The notes beneath the pieces are model-generated. The model saw nothing but the letters and a program-made list of their open reading frames with translations. It was not told where the DNA came from and made no database searches. Shown one piece after another: positions 1 through 11,531 of a DNA stretch of 64,000 nucleotides. The stretch spans positions 46,360,918-46,424,917 of the forward strand of contig CM070730.1 of the NCBI GenBank assembly GCA_036346275.1. Direction: 5' to 3'. Positions within the stretch are counted from its first letter, which is position 1; each line of letters opens with the position of its first letter. The stretch is from Otatea glauca (taxonomy: Eukaryota; Streptophyta; Magnoliopsida; Poales; Poaceae). The position numbers were made by a program, and so were the translations under genes.

Positions 1-535
1 CAACAAAATGGTGTGGCCGAACGCATGAACAGAACCATCATAGAGAAGATACGTCGCATGTTATCAAACTTTGGCTTATCTAGGAGTTATTGGGCTGAAG
101 CCGCATCCACTGCTTATATTTAATCAATCGGTCACAAAACCAGGCAATTGATAAGAAGACTCCAATTGAGGTATGGTCTGGTTCTCCAGTAGATTATTCA
201 AATTTGAGAATATTTGGCTTTCGTTCTTATGCTCATGTTAATAATGGCAAATTGGAGCATAGAGCTGTTAAGTGTATTTTCCTTGGTTATAAGTCTTGTG
301 TGAAAGGTTATAAATTGTGGAATCCTGAAACTAGAAAGTGGTTATTAGTAGAGATGTTACCTTTGATGAATCTTCTATGTTGAATGATAAACCATCTATT
401 AATGTTCTCGCTAAGGAACATCAGAAATCAAGCGTGCAGGTGAAGCATGTTATTGATTCAGGATCTACACCAGAAGCCAAAAAGGAAAACATGCAGGATG
501 TTCCTGTTATTATACAACCAACATAACTTTCCATT
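1..535 (+). pseudogene. copia integrase C-terminal fragment
   Basis: The first codons read QQNGVAERMNRTI, the conserved copia integrase segment holding the catalytic Glu of the DDE triad. A stop follows at about 121-123. In other frames the text continues with the copia integrase C-terminal signature: a P-IEVWSG segment, RIFGFRSYAHV, then IFLGYKSCVKGYKLW and VTFDESS near 356-376. At least one stop and two frame changes interrupt it. The first two catalytic acidic residues lie upstream of the window. Confidence 0.85.
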
Positions 536-694
536 GCAACTGATTGGCCTAAAAGGAATATTCAAGCACCTAAGAGGTTAATTGAAGAATGCACTATTGT
601 GGCTTATCGCTTAAATGTGGCATAAGAAATTGAAGGTACTACAGAACCTTTAACTTATTCAGAGGCTATCTCTTCTGGTGATTTAGAAAGATAG

Positions 695-1405
695 ATGACT
701 GCCATACATGATGAGATGCAATCTCTTGAGAAGAACGTCACTTTGGAGCTAGTTAAATTGCCAATTGAGAAGAAGGCTATTCGATGCAAATGGATCTATA
801 AAAGGAAGAAAAGCGTATCACTAGCCGAAGAGGTTAGATACAAAGCAAGACTCGTTGCTAAAGTATATAGCCAAATTTCAGGTATTGATTTCACAGATGT
901 CTTTTCTCCAGTTGTGAAGCATAATTCCATTCGCACTTTACTCAGTATCGTGGCTATGTATAATTATGAGCTTGAGCAATTGGATGTGAAAACTGCATTC
1001 TTACATGGGAAACTAGAAGAAGATATTTATAGGGAGCAATCGGAAGGTTTCATTGTTCCGGGAAAGGACAATTTTGCTTACATGTTAAAGAAATTTCTTT
1101 ATAGTTATTTCAAAAGATCAGATTATGATAGCTGTGTCTATTTGAAGATTGTTAATGGTTCAGCTATTTATTTGCTCATATATGTTGATGATATGTTTAT
1201 TACTGCAAAAGACAAGCCAGAAATATCAAATTTGAAGGCACAATTGAGCAGTGACTTTGAGATGAAGGATCTCAGTGCAACAAAGAAAATTCTTGGTATG
1301 GAAATTACTAGAGACGGACGGTTTGAAAAACTATACCTAAGTCAGAAAGGGTATATTGTTAAAGTCTCCTTCGTCGTTTCAACATGCATAAAGCCAAACC
1401 GGTGA
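695..1405 (+). pseudogene. copia reverse transcriptase, internally deleted
   Basis: This 236-codon open frame carries copia RT blocks in order: KWIYKRK, KARLVAK, DFTDVFSPVVK, LEQLDVKTAFLHG and the catalytic YVDDMFI. The conserved block normally found between the first aspartate motif and YVDD (the LYGLKQ-PR-WY region) is missing. The reading passes directly from KKFLYSY to FKRSDYDSCVY, an in-frame loss of roughly 20 codons near 1100-1110. The frame also stops before the RT-RNase H connection. Known copia RTs need this block, so the product should be inactive. RNase H fragments follow directly. Confidence 0.9.
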
Positions 1406-2145
1406 GTACTCCATTAGCTACACATTTCAGACTATCTTCAGCGTCATGTCTACAATCAGATGATGAAATTGAATACATGTCTAGAGTTCCATATGCTAGT
1501 GTAGTTGGTTCACTTATGTATGCCATGGTACGTTCTCGTCGTGACTTATCTCAATCATTAAGTGTTGTTAGTAAGTACATGGCTAATCCTGGTAAAGAGC
1601 ATTAGAAAATAGTACAACGGATTTTCAGATATTTACAGGGCACTTCTAATGCTTGTTTACAGTTTGGAAAAACTAGAGATGAACTCGTGGGTTACGTAGA
1701 TTCATATTTTGCTTTTGCTGGAGATTTAGATAAGAGAAGATCTCTTACTGGTTATGTATTCACTGTTGGAGGATGTGCTGTTAGTTGGAAAGCAAGTCTA
1801 CAAGCTACTGTTGCCTTACTACAGAAACTGAGTATATAGTTATTTCTGAAGCTTGCAAAGAAGCCGTTTGGCTAAGAGGTTTATTTACTGAGCTTTGTGG
1901 AAGTACATCTTGCACTACAATATTCTGTGACAGTCAGAGTGCTATTTACCTTACAAAAGATTAGATGTTCCATGAGAGAACAAAGCACATTGATATTAGA
2001 TATCATTACATTTGAGGTGTCATTGCTCAAGGTGACATTAAAGTCAGCAAGATAAGTACGCATGATAATCTAGTAGATATGTTGACAAAGCCAGTTTCAA
2101 CCGCTAAGTGTGAGCTTTGCTCAGACTTAGTTGGTATCACTCAGT
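1384..2145 (+). pseudogene. copia RT connection and RNase H, broken
   Basis: Text at 1384-1605 reads as the copia connection (KPVSTPLATHF, YASVVGSLMYAMV, VVSKYMANPG) and stops at 1603-1605. The following bases still encode RYLQGTSNACLQFG, GYVDSYFAFAGD and RSLTGYVFTVGG in fragments, typical of the copia RNase H domain, with further stops and frame changes to about 2145. The final copia tract (TKHIDIRYH and DMLTKP-like) is recognisable near 1985-2095. No functional product is expected. Confidence 0.8.
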
Positions 2146-2237
2146 AGTCCTTCGGACTTGTGGCGCACAAGGTGTTCATGATTATCTATTTCGAGGAGAT
2201 AGTTGCATTATATTTTAGCTACAAAAAGGAATTCGTC

Positions 2238-2250
2238 TCAAGGTGGAGAT
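2238..2250 (+). other. polypurine tract of copia element E
   Basis: The purine-rich stretch CAAGGTGGAGAT lies directly against the TGTTG start of the downstream LTR. This is where plus-strand DNA synthesis is primed in LTR elements, and it fixes the left edge of the 3' LTR. Confidence 0.8.
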
Positions 2251-2478
2251 TGTTGAGTTGGAGTATGATATAAATTCCTACTCTATCTCTAATTAACTAA
2301 CTCTATCTCTATTTTGATTTGTACCTCTATAAATAGAGCCCTATAGCTTAGGGCAAAAGCAAGCTCTCCATTGTAAACATCTCTTCATATAGTGATCGTG
2401 TGGTTTTTTCCTGTAAGGGTTTTCCACATAAAAAATCCGTGTCTCTTGTTCCCTATTTTCTGTGCATTATTTGCAACA
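2251..2478 (+). repeat. 3' LTR of copia element E
   Basis: A 228-bp segment runs from TGTTG to CAACA, perfect 5-bp inverted ends, and follows the polypurine tract. A TATA box (CTATAAATAG) sits at 2328-2337, as expected for the U3/R boundary. The matching 5' LTR and the target-site duplication cannot be checked because the element starts outside the window. Confidence 0.8.
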
Positions 2479-3828
2479 GGCCGGCATGTAATGTAGGATG
2501 TCAATTTTTTTTACTAGAGGAAGTACTTAATTTGGATGAGCAAGAGAGACAGACACACATGCATCGTCAGAAGAGAACTCGGCGGTGATTAGGATTTATC
2601 CAAAGATTCGTAGTTAATTACTCCTCCAAGCCTCCAGTAGCCCACTGATTGAAATGGCTAATGATAAGAAGAATTAGATGCATAATTAATGTCACGTCGT
2701 GACGTCCATATGGGATGGAGCAGCTCCTCATGCAAGAATCCGTTTCTGGAGATCTGAAGAATGGATGGATCAGGCCGTAGTTATTCGAGCATCAAAGGAT
2801 ATTAGAAAAGACAAAGCTTAACTATATCAGACTCTGAAGAACCAAATTAAGCTGAACTTTGATTTGATTCCTATTGGCCAATGGCCATGGAAGATGCGTG
2901 TCTTGTGCGCCATGGTAGCCTCACCAGTAGTCTCAATGATAATAATAGTTAACAATTGTAATTATGATGACACGATGGGGGTGATATTCTTATAAGTATG
3001 ACGAGGATCAATGATAATATCTATTCCATTCTTCTTCCTCCTCCTTGCCAGAATACTATATATGTCACTCATGAACAATAGACTTGTATTAACGTGCCGT
3101 TCGATTAAAAAACTAGGATTGAGTGGGAGAAATTAGGGTTTTAATCTTTATAATTTCTTATATACGTTTGACCTGAAATGGTTTTTTTGGTCAGATGATT
3201 TCCATGTTGACTTGTAAGAATTCAAGGCCTACGTAATGATGAGCAACTTGCTTAATAAAATATTGCTATTTCAGTGCAGTAAGCTTTATAATTTAAACAT
3301 TTTGGCAAAAGAAACAGTTTATGTCATTATCTCTGGGAACTGTATTAAATTCTTGTAAAGAGTAATTTTAAGCAGTTCATTTTCCATCTCATAAACTCTC
3401 TTACATATTCCTTGTACTAATCGTACTAGTCTCAGAATAAAATGAACAGCACTTTCTACTTAGAAAAGTCAAATTATTAGTTGAGAGGTGTTTCGACGCT
3501 CTCCCCTCAATACAAAAACCGTATTTTTACAAACTGGAGTTGCATGTAGAATGCCAATGGTTTACACTACAATTAGTACACTGCAAATGCGTGAACTCTT
3601 AAACAAGACAACTGCATTAAACAATTAAAATCATCTCCAAGGCAAGTAAGGACAAGAGCCACCACCCCTTATATTACTCTCAATAATACACCATTTGTTC
3701 TTCTGACTTCACATAGAGGAATGTGAAGGACAACACCAAGAGGTAATTATTATAAAAAAAACATCAACAAGAAGTTGACCCCATCATATATGTCCCAAGA
3801 AATGGCAGCAAATGAGCTTGCATGGGTG
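2479..3828. other. intergenic, no gene seen
   Basis: No coding frame in this 1.35 kb has recognisable protein content. It is AT-rich and without a clear repeat of its own. Its right end must contain the upstream region of the ACD11-like gene. Confidence 0.6.
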
Positions 3829-3835
3829 TATATAA
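3829..3835 (+). promoter_or_regulatory. TATA box of the ACD11-like gene
   Basis: TATATAA lies 51 bp before the chosen ATG at 3886. Transcription would start near 3860-3868, leaving a short 5' leader. It is the only good TATA match in the 200 bp upstream; no experimental support is available. Confidence 0.5.
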
Positions 3836-3885
3836 CTAGGGGATTACTTGAGCCAAGAGGTTAAGAAGGTAAGGTAGTAGGATAG

Positions 3886-5958
3886 ATGGAGAAGAAAGGA
3901 GAGGAGATGGCTAGGGGCAAGTCTGAGCTGAGGATGGCCATGGAGGAGCTCTGTTTGTTCAGCTCAGGAGATGGGGAGGAGCGGCAGGAGCAGAAGAAGC
4001 AAAGGTCATCCACCATGGACCTCCTCTGTGTCTCCAAGCAGCTCCTCAATGTCCTTGGTTTGTAACTAACTGATGTTCTTTCAGATACAAATATCATCAT
4101 GATCATTTCCTTTTTCAATAGGAAAAATAGTTCAAGAAGATTAAGCCGTTCTGCTGTTCTTGTGAGGAATCACCCTTGTTTATTTTGTTTGTCTATATTT
4201 TGGTTTGTCGTGTTATAAAGTTAAATGTTGTTGGGAAGAGTCATGGAATAAAGCGAGATAGGCTCCTGCATGAGGTCAGGAAGAGTTCTGTTCTTACTTA
4301 CAGTGTTAAAGTGCATTGGACGTGCAGTACTTGCTAGAGGATAGAGAGAGTTGTGTCATTTTTGCAGGTTTTGTGTGCATTTGTTGTGGATCAGGTCAGG
4401 TCTAGTGCTCCTTGTTTTGTAGCCATATGCGATTGGAGAATTTGGTTTAGCCCCTTTATGTCTTGTTTGTTTCTTGGAGGGGATGGACTTCTGAACCCAG
4501 TATGTGGCCCAGAGGCCTTAACCTTACCTGTCATGCGGCAATGAGCTTGAAAATAGCCATCTGAAATGGGGGAATGGAGAAAAATTGGAAGTGGCTTTTG
4601 CAAAGATTTGTTTAAGGATGGCATAAATGCTTTTAAACTTTGACTCTTAAAATCTCTCTCGAAATGCCAAAGTACTGGTTGTTGACTTGGAACCGGTATA
4701 TATATATACTCACATGCTCTGGAAAAAGAGGACGCGAAATGAAACCGAGACAAAGTGGGAAATTTTGGTTTCTTCAGAGCGACTCTATTAAAATGTTCCT
4801 TTGTTTTTTCCTTTTCCATTTGCTCTTGTTTCCATTGAAAAAAAACCAGGTTGAACTGACACATGCTACCTTTTGTCGATGAAGATGATATTGGACCAAC
4901 GTTACTAGTCCTGAGGCAAGACATCCAGCAAAATGTGCAGGTAATTGATCGTTCTATGCAAGATGCCCTTCTTCACTCCGGATGCCATTCCAAGTACAAA
5001 TTTACTCCCATGCATGTTGCCCTGCACCTGTCATTTTAATTGTTCACAGATCACTATAATCAATAATGCTGAATCTTTTTTTTTTTGGCAGAGATTACAA
5101 GATCTGCATGCCAGAGACCCTTCCAAATACGTGAGCTTGACGGCAATAGTGACTGAGGAAGTGGAGGAAGGGACATCAAAGAAGACCAACAGTTGCACCA
5201 GAGCTATTATCTGGCTGGCTAGGTAGACATGTACTTAATCTCTTCATTCGGCATATACCAATGCATGCCAATCATGTTGCAAGCCTTCGTTCTGAAATGT
5301 CGCGAAATGCGTTCGATTAGGTCAATAAATTTCTCTAGTCATTTACTGGAGCGGTTGCTGAAGGACCCCGATTCAAGCCTCAATGAGATCGTGGAAGAAG
5401 CATATAAGAGTACCCTGAAGCCATGGCATGGATGGATCTCGTCAGCTGCTTACAGGGTATCAGCTGACATATATACACTATGCGTATGTTCTACACAATT
5501 GCATGAATATAGAAGGGATAGATAAGCTAGCAGTTTTCTGAATTTTTTATTTTTGGGTGACAACTCTAGTTCATCTTCATTACAGGTGTACATTAATTTA
5601 TCATCATGATCACCGAGCTGCAATTAGTTAGTTTGGTTTGCCCACTGACCTAATCTGTTGAGCATAGTTGTAAAATCTGTCAGGTAGCACAGAGTCTCAT
5701 TCCAGGAAGAGATAGCTTCATTGCGTTGCTGATGGGAAGCTATCAGAATTTTGAGGATTTTGCAGGAGATGTGAAGATCTTGGTCTCCGTTATCCAGCCC
5801 CTCCTAGAGGAGATCAATGCCGTCTTGGTCAGAGATGCTAACCACACATCTGCTTACTAGTAACATTCAAGTTGCAATGAAAGATCATAATTTGCTCATA
5901 CGAACAGTCCATGGTTTGCAGGTTAAGCACCAGTTGGACAAGCTGAAATCCACTTAAA
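3886..5958 (+). CDS. ACD11-like glycolipid transfer protein domain protein, six exons
   Basis: Exons, all with GT/AG borders and matching phase, are 3886-4057, 4885-4940, 5092-5222, 5321-5456, 5684-5827 and 5923-5958, giving 224 residues. The product resembles plant ACD11 (about 206 residues), a cytosolic carrier of ceramide-1-phosphate type sphingolipids whose loss causes accelerated cell death in Arabidopsis. GLTP-fold landmarks are in place: D70, N74 and R77 in RQDIQQNVQR (the headgroup-binding Asp/Asn/Lys-Arg set), R113 and W117 in TRAIIWLAR, and H156 in KPWHGW. The last exon adds a short LDKLKST tail like the end of family members. The first 40 residues are Lys/Glu-rich and poorly conserved; a second in-frame ATG is codon 8. 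The intron 1 acceptor at 4884 has a weak pyrimidine tract and is the least certain border. No stop or frameshift is seen, so the gene looks functional. Confidence 0.87.
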
Positions 5959-6034
5959 AACACAAGGATTACCGATCACCTGATGATTGTACATAACTAC
6001 TACATAAGCAAACCTACCTTCCCTAGCTTGTAAA

Positions 6035-6040
6035 AATAAA
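6035..6040 (+). terminator. poly(A) signal after the ACD11-like gene
   Basis: AATAAA lies 77 bp after the TAA stop at 5956-5958, a usual distance for a plant near-upstream element. Other A/T-rich signals nearby could also serve. Confidence 0.45.
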
Positions 6041-6346
6041 TAGTGAGGTATGTGTTCACGTCCTTGTAGTTTTAGTGTGTTCATGTCCTGGTAGTTTAGT
6101 GGGTGCATGCACCGGAGGAATGATCTATTGATAGATGGATGCTGTATATTTTCTTCCCTACTTTTACATGAAGGATATAGCATTTTGTTGGTTAGCTCAA
6201 GACTGAAAGAAAGGCGAGATGCTCAATGCTTTTCTCGTTTATCTTGAAACCAAGCCACCTTGGAAAACTGAAACTGTATATTTTAAAAATGCGGCAATTC
6301 CATTCATTCTTGTCGCAAGATACAAACTGAAGAAAGCATGAGTTGC

Positions 6347-6370
6347 ACCTAACCTAACCTAACCTAACCT
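6347..6370 (+). repeat. AACCT short tandem repeat
   Basis: Nearly five copies of the pentamer AACCT. The unit differs from the plant telomere repeat AAACCCT, so this is a simple microsatellite. Confidence 0.9.
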
Positions 6371-6979
6371 CGAGATGACGACCATCTCAACCACTTGCCG
6401 TAGTCTCACAACAATAAAAAGAGGTTTGGTTTTTTTTTCATAGCTGTTTTAAGAGTTAATTGCCTTGTCTCCGGTCTGCACAAAGCTGCAAAATATTTTT
6501 ACTTACTACATTTAATATATATTGCACGCCTTTATCCCTATCTGATCCATTGCGCAACTTGTTGAGTTAGGATTATCCATCCTCCATTTTACGGATATTT
6601 TAACACTTCAGTAGTACAATCCATTTTTAAAAAAAATCTAACTAATTAAGTAGATTACTTGAGTTCACGAATAAATTAAGATGAGGACCAACAACTTCAG
6701 AAGAATTACAAAAAATTAAGACCAGGACCAGGAAATCATTTGAGCCGAGATCATATCTACACTTTTGGGCTCAAATGTGGTGGGCCGTGTGGGCTATGGC
6801 ATATAGATGAAGTTGAGACCTGGCCCGAATTCACCTTTAAGTGTTTAAAGCTTACATTTTCTAATCTCCAACCCTCTTTCCCGTTACTTTGTTATATCTA
6901 AGGTTCAAATCGACAGAATAAAAAAATTAATTTTTTTTCAAATTGCTACAGTAATTTTAGGAAATTTCGGTGAGCTTTC
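6371..6979. other. intergenic, no gene; one GAAATTTCG-type patch at 6905-6973
   Basis: AT-rich DNA with no coding content. The segment 6905-6973 (CAAATTGCTACAGTAATTTT followed by GGAAATTTCGGTGAG) matches, with small changes, the inverted text at 28470-28530, so it is a fragment of the dispersed repeat described at 12306, 28415, 29215 and 29700. Confidence 0.55.
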
Positions 6980-9900
6980 GTCAAAGGAGGCTTCTATTGT
7001 TACTTTGCATAAAGCAAAATTTAATTTGTAAATCAAGTAGTGACTTGCAAAACGGAATTTGTAAAAGCAAGTTTGATAGGTATATAAATAAATGAGAGTA
7101 TTATAGCATAGAATAACTCACAGTCCTCCATGAATGTGAGAATCGCACTATTTCCTGCCAACACAAGGCATAAATCTAGTTCTTGCCAACACATGGCACA
7201 ACAGCTGATACCAATACTTGCCAACATATGGTATAGTATTGAATCATCTGCAGGGTAAGCTATCCAAAATATTCCTTTCTGAAAATATTAAAACATCTAA
7301 CTATATGATGACTTTACCAAGTGCCCCTGACCGCAGGCGCATCTTTTTGAAAAGTTTTAAACTTTGCAGAGGTGTACAACTTTACCCATAAGTCATGACC
7401 TTTTCTTTTTGCCGCTATTTTCACGCCCCTTTGGTGTATGGTCAGAATGTTCATGACGAAAACCTTTACCTTAACTAGGTTAACTTTGCACCAACCCGGT
7501 GACGACAAACCCTTTTTATGAAGGTAGAAGATATTTGTATACCCATTGTACTCTCAATAGGCTTTTCCTGACGAGTCCTCACTTTCCCATGCTCTAAACA
7601 GGCAAAAGATATTTGTACAATGTTGTACTCTCAATAGTCGCTCATGTTGAGTCCCCACTTCCCCATCATAGCAAGACGTACACCGTTACATTGGCATGTA
7701 GAAACCCCTACAAGCAAACCTACCTGGAATGTCTGTGCTACTCCAACTTTCCAATGTGCAAAGTTAAAATAGATAATTTAATTGGTTTAAGGCTATCCCA
7801 TATCAGCACTTGTGGTTGTACGTGTTCTTGGCCTGAAAACAACCCATAGCTCGATCCTTAATCCGACCCGGGCGATAATTTCCCCCTATCTATGTGCAAG
7901 TCCCATGCACATCTGACTATTGCCAATAATCGCCCATATCAAATCATAGTTTTATTTTTATTTTTAACTAAAATATCAACAACCTTTAATGTCATATCCA
8001 ACCTTTTAAAATTCTCAAGAAACAATTTAATCTAACTATTTTAATTTCCATTACTAAAGCATGGCTAAGCATGATAAATATGTAATCACATATACCCATG
8101 TTGACATTATGTATTGTCTAACATTATTCTAGGGTTATCAAGGTTCACATATCAATATTTATTAAGGAAGTTCATGAGATAACAGGTATGTCTACCAGTA
8201 CCACAATATAGCAAATTTATAGAAAATACGCGCATGCATAAACAGATTTTACAAAATAAAACAAAAATTAAAACACTGGGATCAATATGATCAAAGGGGG
8301 TGTTTGCCCTGCTTTGTTGGTTCAGGATTTGACTCAGAGTCGAAATCTTCAGTAGCAGATTCGATTGTGTCGGTGTCTACATGTGCGTATGGCATAACAA
8401 CAATAAGAATTAATGATAATTAGAGGCAAAAAGAAATCAATTGAAACCAAATTCAAGGATGAATTAGAATTGAAGGTTCTAGAGATAAAAGTATTTTGAA
8501 TAATGATTTCTTATTAATTAAGTTCGTTTATTTGTATTATGGATTTAAGGGTTTATATTACGCATAGTTGTGTTTTTTAATAGGATTCAGATGCAAAGCA
8601 TGTTATAATAGAATTATTCTTACAAAATATGATGGTCCTGCCTTAGGGAGCATTTTTAAGCTGATCCTATAGATATTAGTGTTTATTTGTGATATTCTAT
8701 TCATTTCCTAATCTTATGTAGTTCTAAAGTTTGCGTTATAAATGGTTAGACTTTGTTTTAGATTTGCGACAACAATTTACATAGATATGCAACTATTTTT
8801 GTAGCATTAGCAGGCCATGACCCTAGAAGTGTCTTGAAACTAGTTTTGCATATTTTAGCTTTCATTTGTGAAATTTATTAATGTTTTAGTTTTTATGTAT
8901 ATGGAAAAGGAATTCTTTTATGAACTTAATTCAAATTAGATCTTTTTGCAGATTAATACGGTCTTGGCCTTAGGAATGTTTTAAGATCAGTTATACATGA
9001 TCTAATATTTATTTATGTCATCTTATTTATATTTGTTTGTTTATATATATTGGATTCTTAAGTATATTTATTATATGAGAGCATATTTCAATCCAGGGGC
9101 TAAGCGCTTACTATGACTAGTTGCAAATATTTTCGCATCATTGGGTAGTATTGGCCTATAGGGCATATACCAATTGATTTTCCATCTATTTTATTTATTT
9201 GCGAGAAGTATGCATATGTTAATCTTTTGTACATGGAAGACAAAACTATTAATTAGGGACTTGGTTCAAACTAAGCTAAGCATTAATTATCTTTACAAGA
9301 TTGGCTGATCTGAACATGTAGGGTGTTTTCAAACTAGTTTCTTTTATGAAAAAGATATTAATGCTTGAACGATGGCCGGTTAGCAAAAAAATCACAAAAA
9401 TTGAGGAAATATGTTTTCGTAGCAGAGAAAACTTATTCCATCATTTGAATTGCACTATGTCCCTCGTGTTGACTGACCAGTCGGGCCCACTCGTCAGTGG
9501 CACTGAAGCAGAGGCTTGGCTAGGGCCCAATGCCTGTGAGAGCACGTCGGCGATCTCGGTCAGCCAAGGGCATAGAGAGCATGAGGGTTCTCCGACGCAC
9601 CCGTGGGTGGGTTCAAATGTCGCTGGTGATGGCCGAAAATGGCGCACCACCGAGGGCCAGTGGCAACGCCATGGCTGAGCAGCCGTGAGACCATGTTAGG
9701 CTAGCTAAGGTTTGGGAATCAGTGGAATAAGCATGAGTGCAACCATGTGATTCCATTTTACCAGCTAATGGCGTCAGAGATCGGCTGTAGTGTATTGCCA
9801 CCGTATGCCAGACTTGGAGAAGAAGAGGTTCGAGGCGGCGACGATTTGGTTGATTTGAGCTGAAAATGAAGTGTGCAACGAGGTTATGGATGCATGAGGG

Positions 9901-11531
9901 TTCTTTGTGTGCAAGGAATCAGAATGGATTCTTTTCCCTTTTCTCTGGCTTTCGTCGGTCATGGAGGAAGGTGGTTGCGTCTCAAGTGAACCTCAGGGTT
10001 AAAGAGAGTCCAGAGGGGTGTGTGGTATTATGGGAGACCACAGCCGACCCTAAATAGGCAAGGAGAGGTGGTGTGGAGCAGGATTTGAACATGAGTTGCA
10101 TATTTCGGGTTCGGGCTACAGCGGTGATGGTGTGGTGATCTTTGCGTAGGGCATGGGCCAAGTCAGTGAGGCAGGGTATGGTGAGGGATCATGTCATGGC
10201 AGGGCGACGGGGTCGAGTTCACACGTTTAGACGAGCTACGGAGAGGGAGGTTTGTTGTCTGGGAGTGGCATATATAGTGAGGAAGAGGCGATGCTGACTG
10301 GAGAAGAAGGCCCGGGGCAAGGCTCAGATTAGTGAGGCGTAGACCAGTGGGAACATGGAGCGAACCTAGCGCCGCAATCTTGTGCACAAGCGAGACCCGG
10401 CGTTGAAGTACCTACTGTGACAGTGGATTGACTGGCGATTTGCTGTCGTGCATGGCAAGGAACGGGCAAGGGTAAGGAAGCGCTTCAGCTGGGAAGGAAG
10501 ATAGGGGACACTGTGCGTGCTGCCATGTGGGGCTGGGTTGGCGTGGGACCCATTGTCAGTGAGGGCAAAGAGAACCAGGATTCTTTTCTTTGGACAGGAT
10601 AAGGCTCATCACATTAATTAAGCCATCAAATCTTGTCTAATATTTTTGAATTTTTTTGAGTGATCTGGAGACAGTTTTTACCCTTATTTAAAAATTTTAG
10701 CTCGTGAATTGACTCGTGTAATTTTTAAAAATCCTGACAATGTGACTGTTTCAACTATTTGTTCTCTGATTTTAATTTTATTAGATAAAAAATAAGTTTT
10801 ATTTTATATGAAACATTTTTGTGTGATACTAAGGGCTGGCAAAGGCTACTATAAAATTTTCAGATGTTGATCAATCACATATGATTTTATAAAATTCTGA
10901 CATTAATACTGTTGCTTTTAAATTGATTCTGTTTTTGATTTTACAAAATGGACAGATAAACTTTATTATTTTTGAAACTTTTTATGTAACTTTATATGTT
11001 TCTTTGTATGATGTTTAAAAAGTTTTACAAGAATATAATGTATTTAATATTTCTAATAATTCTGACAAAGGTCCTATTGCTAGTCATTTGTCACTATTCT
11101 TGATATTTTTCAGAAATAAATTTGTTCACATTGCTTTGAAAATTTTTGGGGATGCCCTGGAGTCTATTTGGGATTTATATAAATTTTTCCGGATTTTATT
11201 TCTTAAGGGATTTTGGGTTTTGCATTTTGCATTTTGAAGGAGAAGAAAACTATTAATATAAAAGATTTTTCTTATAAAACAAAATTCAAGAAAAATTAGG
11301 AAAAGATGGAAATTGAAAATAAAATCATACATCAAACTCATTTTAATAGCTTGTTCATTTTGGATGAAAGGGTTTTAATATTGCAGTTGTTCTTTTCTTA
11401 ATTCCAGAATTCAAGAAAATGAGGAAAAAGATAATATTTTGAATGAAAATCTTGATTCAAATTAAAAATTTTATTCAATTCCATTTTAAAACTTTTGTTT
11501 TTCTCATTTTCTCATTTTTCGGGATGTTACA
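6980..11531 (-). mobile_element. decayed LTR-type DNA of the TGTAACATCCC family, minus orientation
   Basis: The right edge reads GGGATGTTACA, the reverse complement of TGTAACATCCC, which is exactly how the solo LTR at 44865 begins. The left 900 bp (from TCAAAGGAGGCTTCT at about 6983 through the TCTGCAGAG-like and TTTACCCA motifs and GACCCGGGCGA at 7867) parallels 36779-37190 and 39600-40090. The stretch is longer (about 4.5 kb) than the 3.25 kb solo LTR, so it probably includes another insertion or two LTR pieces. No coding capacity is seen, and the target duplication is not recognisable. Confidence 0.55.
8560..9340 (+). repeat. diverged tandem repeat, about 150-190 bp unit
   Basis: A similar phrase returns at about 8633, 8811, 8958, 9149 and 9306: a GGTCCTGCCTTAGGGAG / GGCCATGACCCTAGAAG / GGTCTTGGCCTTAGGAA type box, then an AAACTAGTTTT/AAGATCAGTT-like box and TATTTATTTGTG-like text. 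Spacing is 147-191 bp. Copies differ considerably, so the array is old. It lies inside LTR-type DNA and encodes nothing. Confidence 0.6.

Larger units (their letters stand above)
1..2478 (+). mobile_element. Ty1/copia retrotransposon E, 3' part, decayed
   Basis: The window opens inside a Ty1/copia element read on the plus strand. The order is integrase end, reverse transcriptase, RNase H, polypurine tract and 3' LTR, as expected for copia, where integrase precedes RT. Stop codons and frame changes break every domain, so it is non-coding today. The 5' half lies outside the window. RT motifs such as YVDDMFI and the short 228-bp LTR fit a Tork/Retrofit-type copia lineage better than the long-LTR SIRE type found elsewhere in the window, but the lineage is inferred. 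Confidence 0.9.

Noticed and set aside
4391..4924. 177-codon minus-strand ORF
   Set aside because: It lies across intron 1 and exon 2 of the ACD11-like gene, has no domain, and is a mirror of that gene's sequence.
6347..6370. Interstitial telomere repeat
   Set aside because: The unit is AACCT, not AAACCCT, and there are fewer than five copies.
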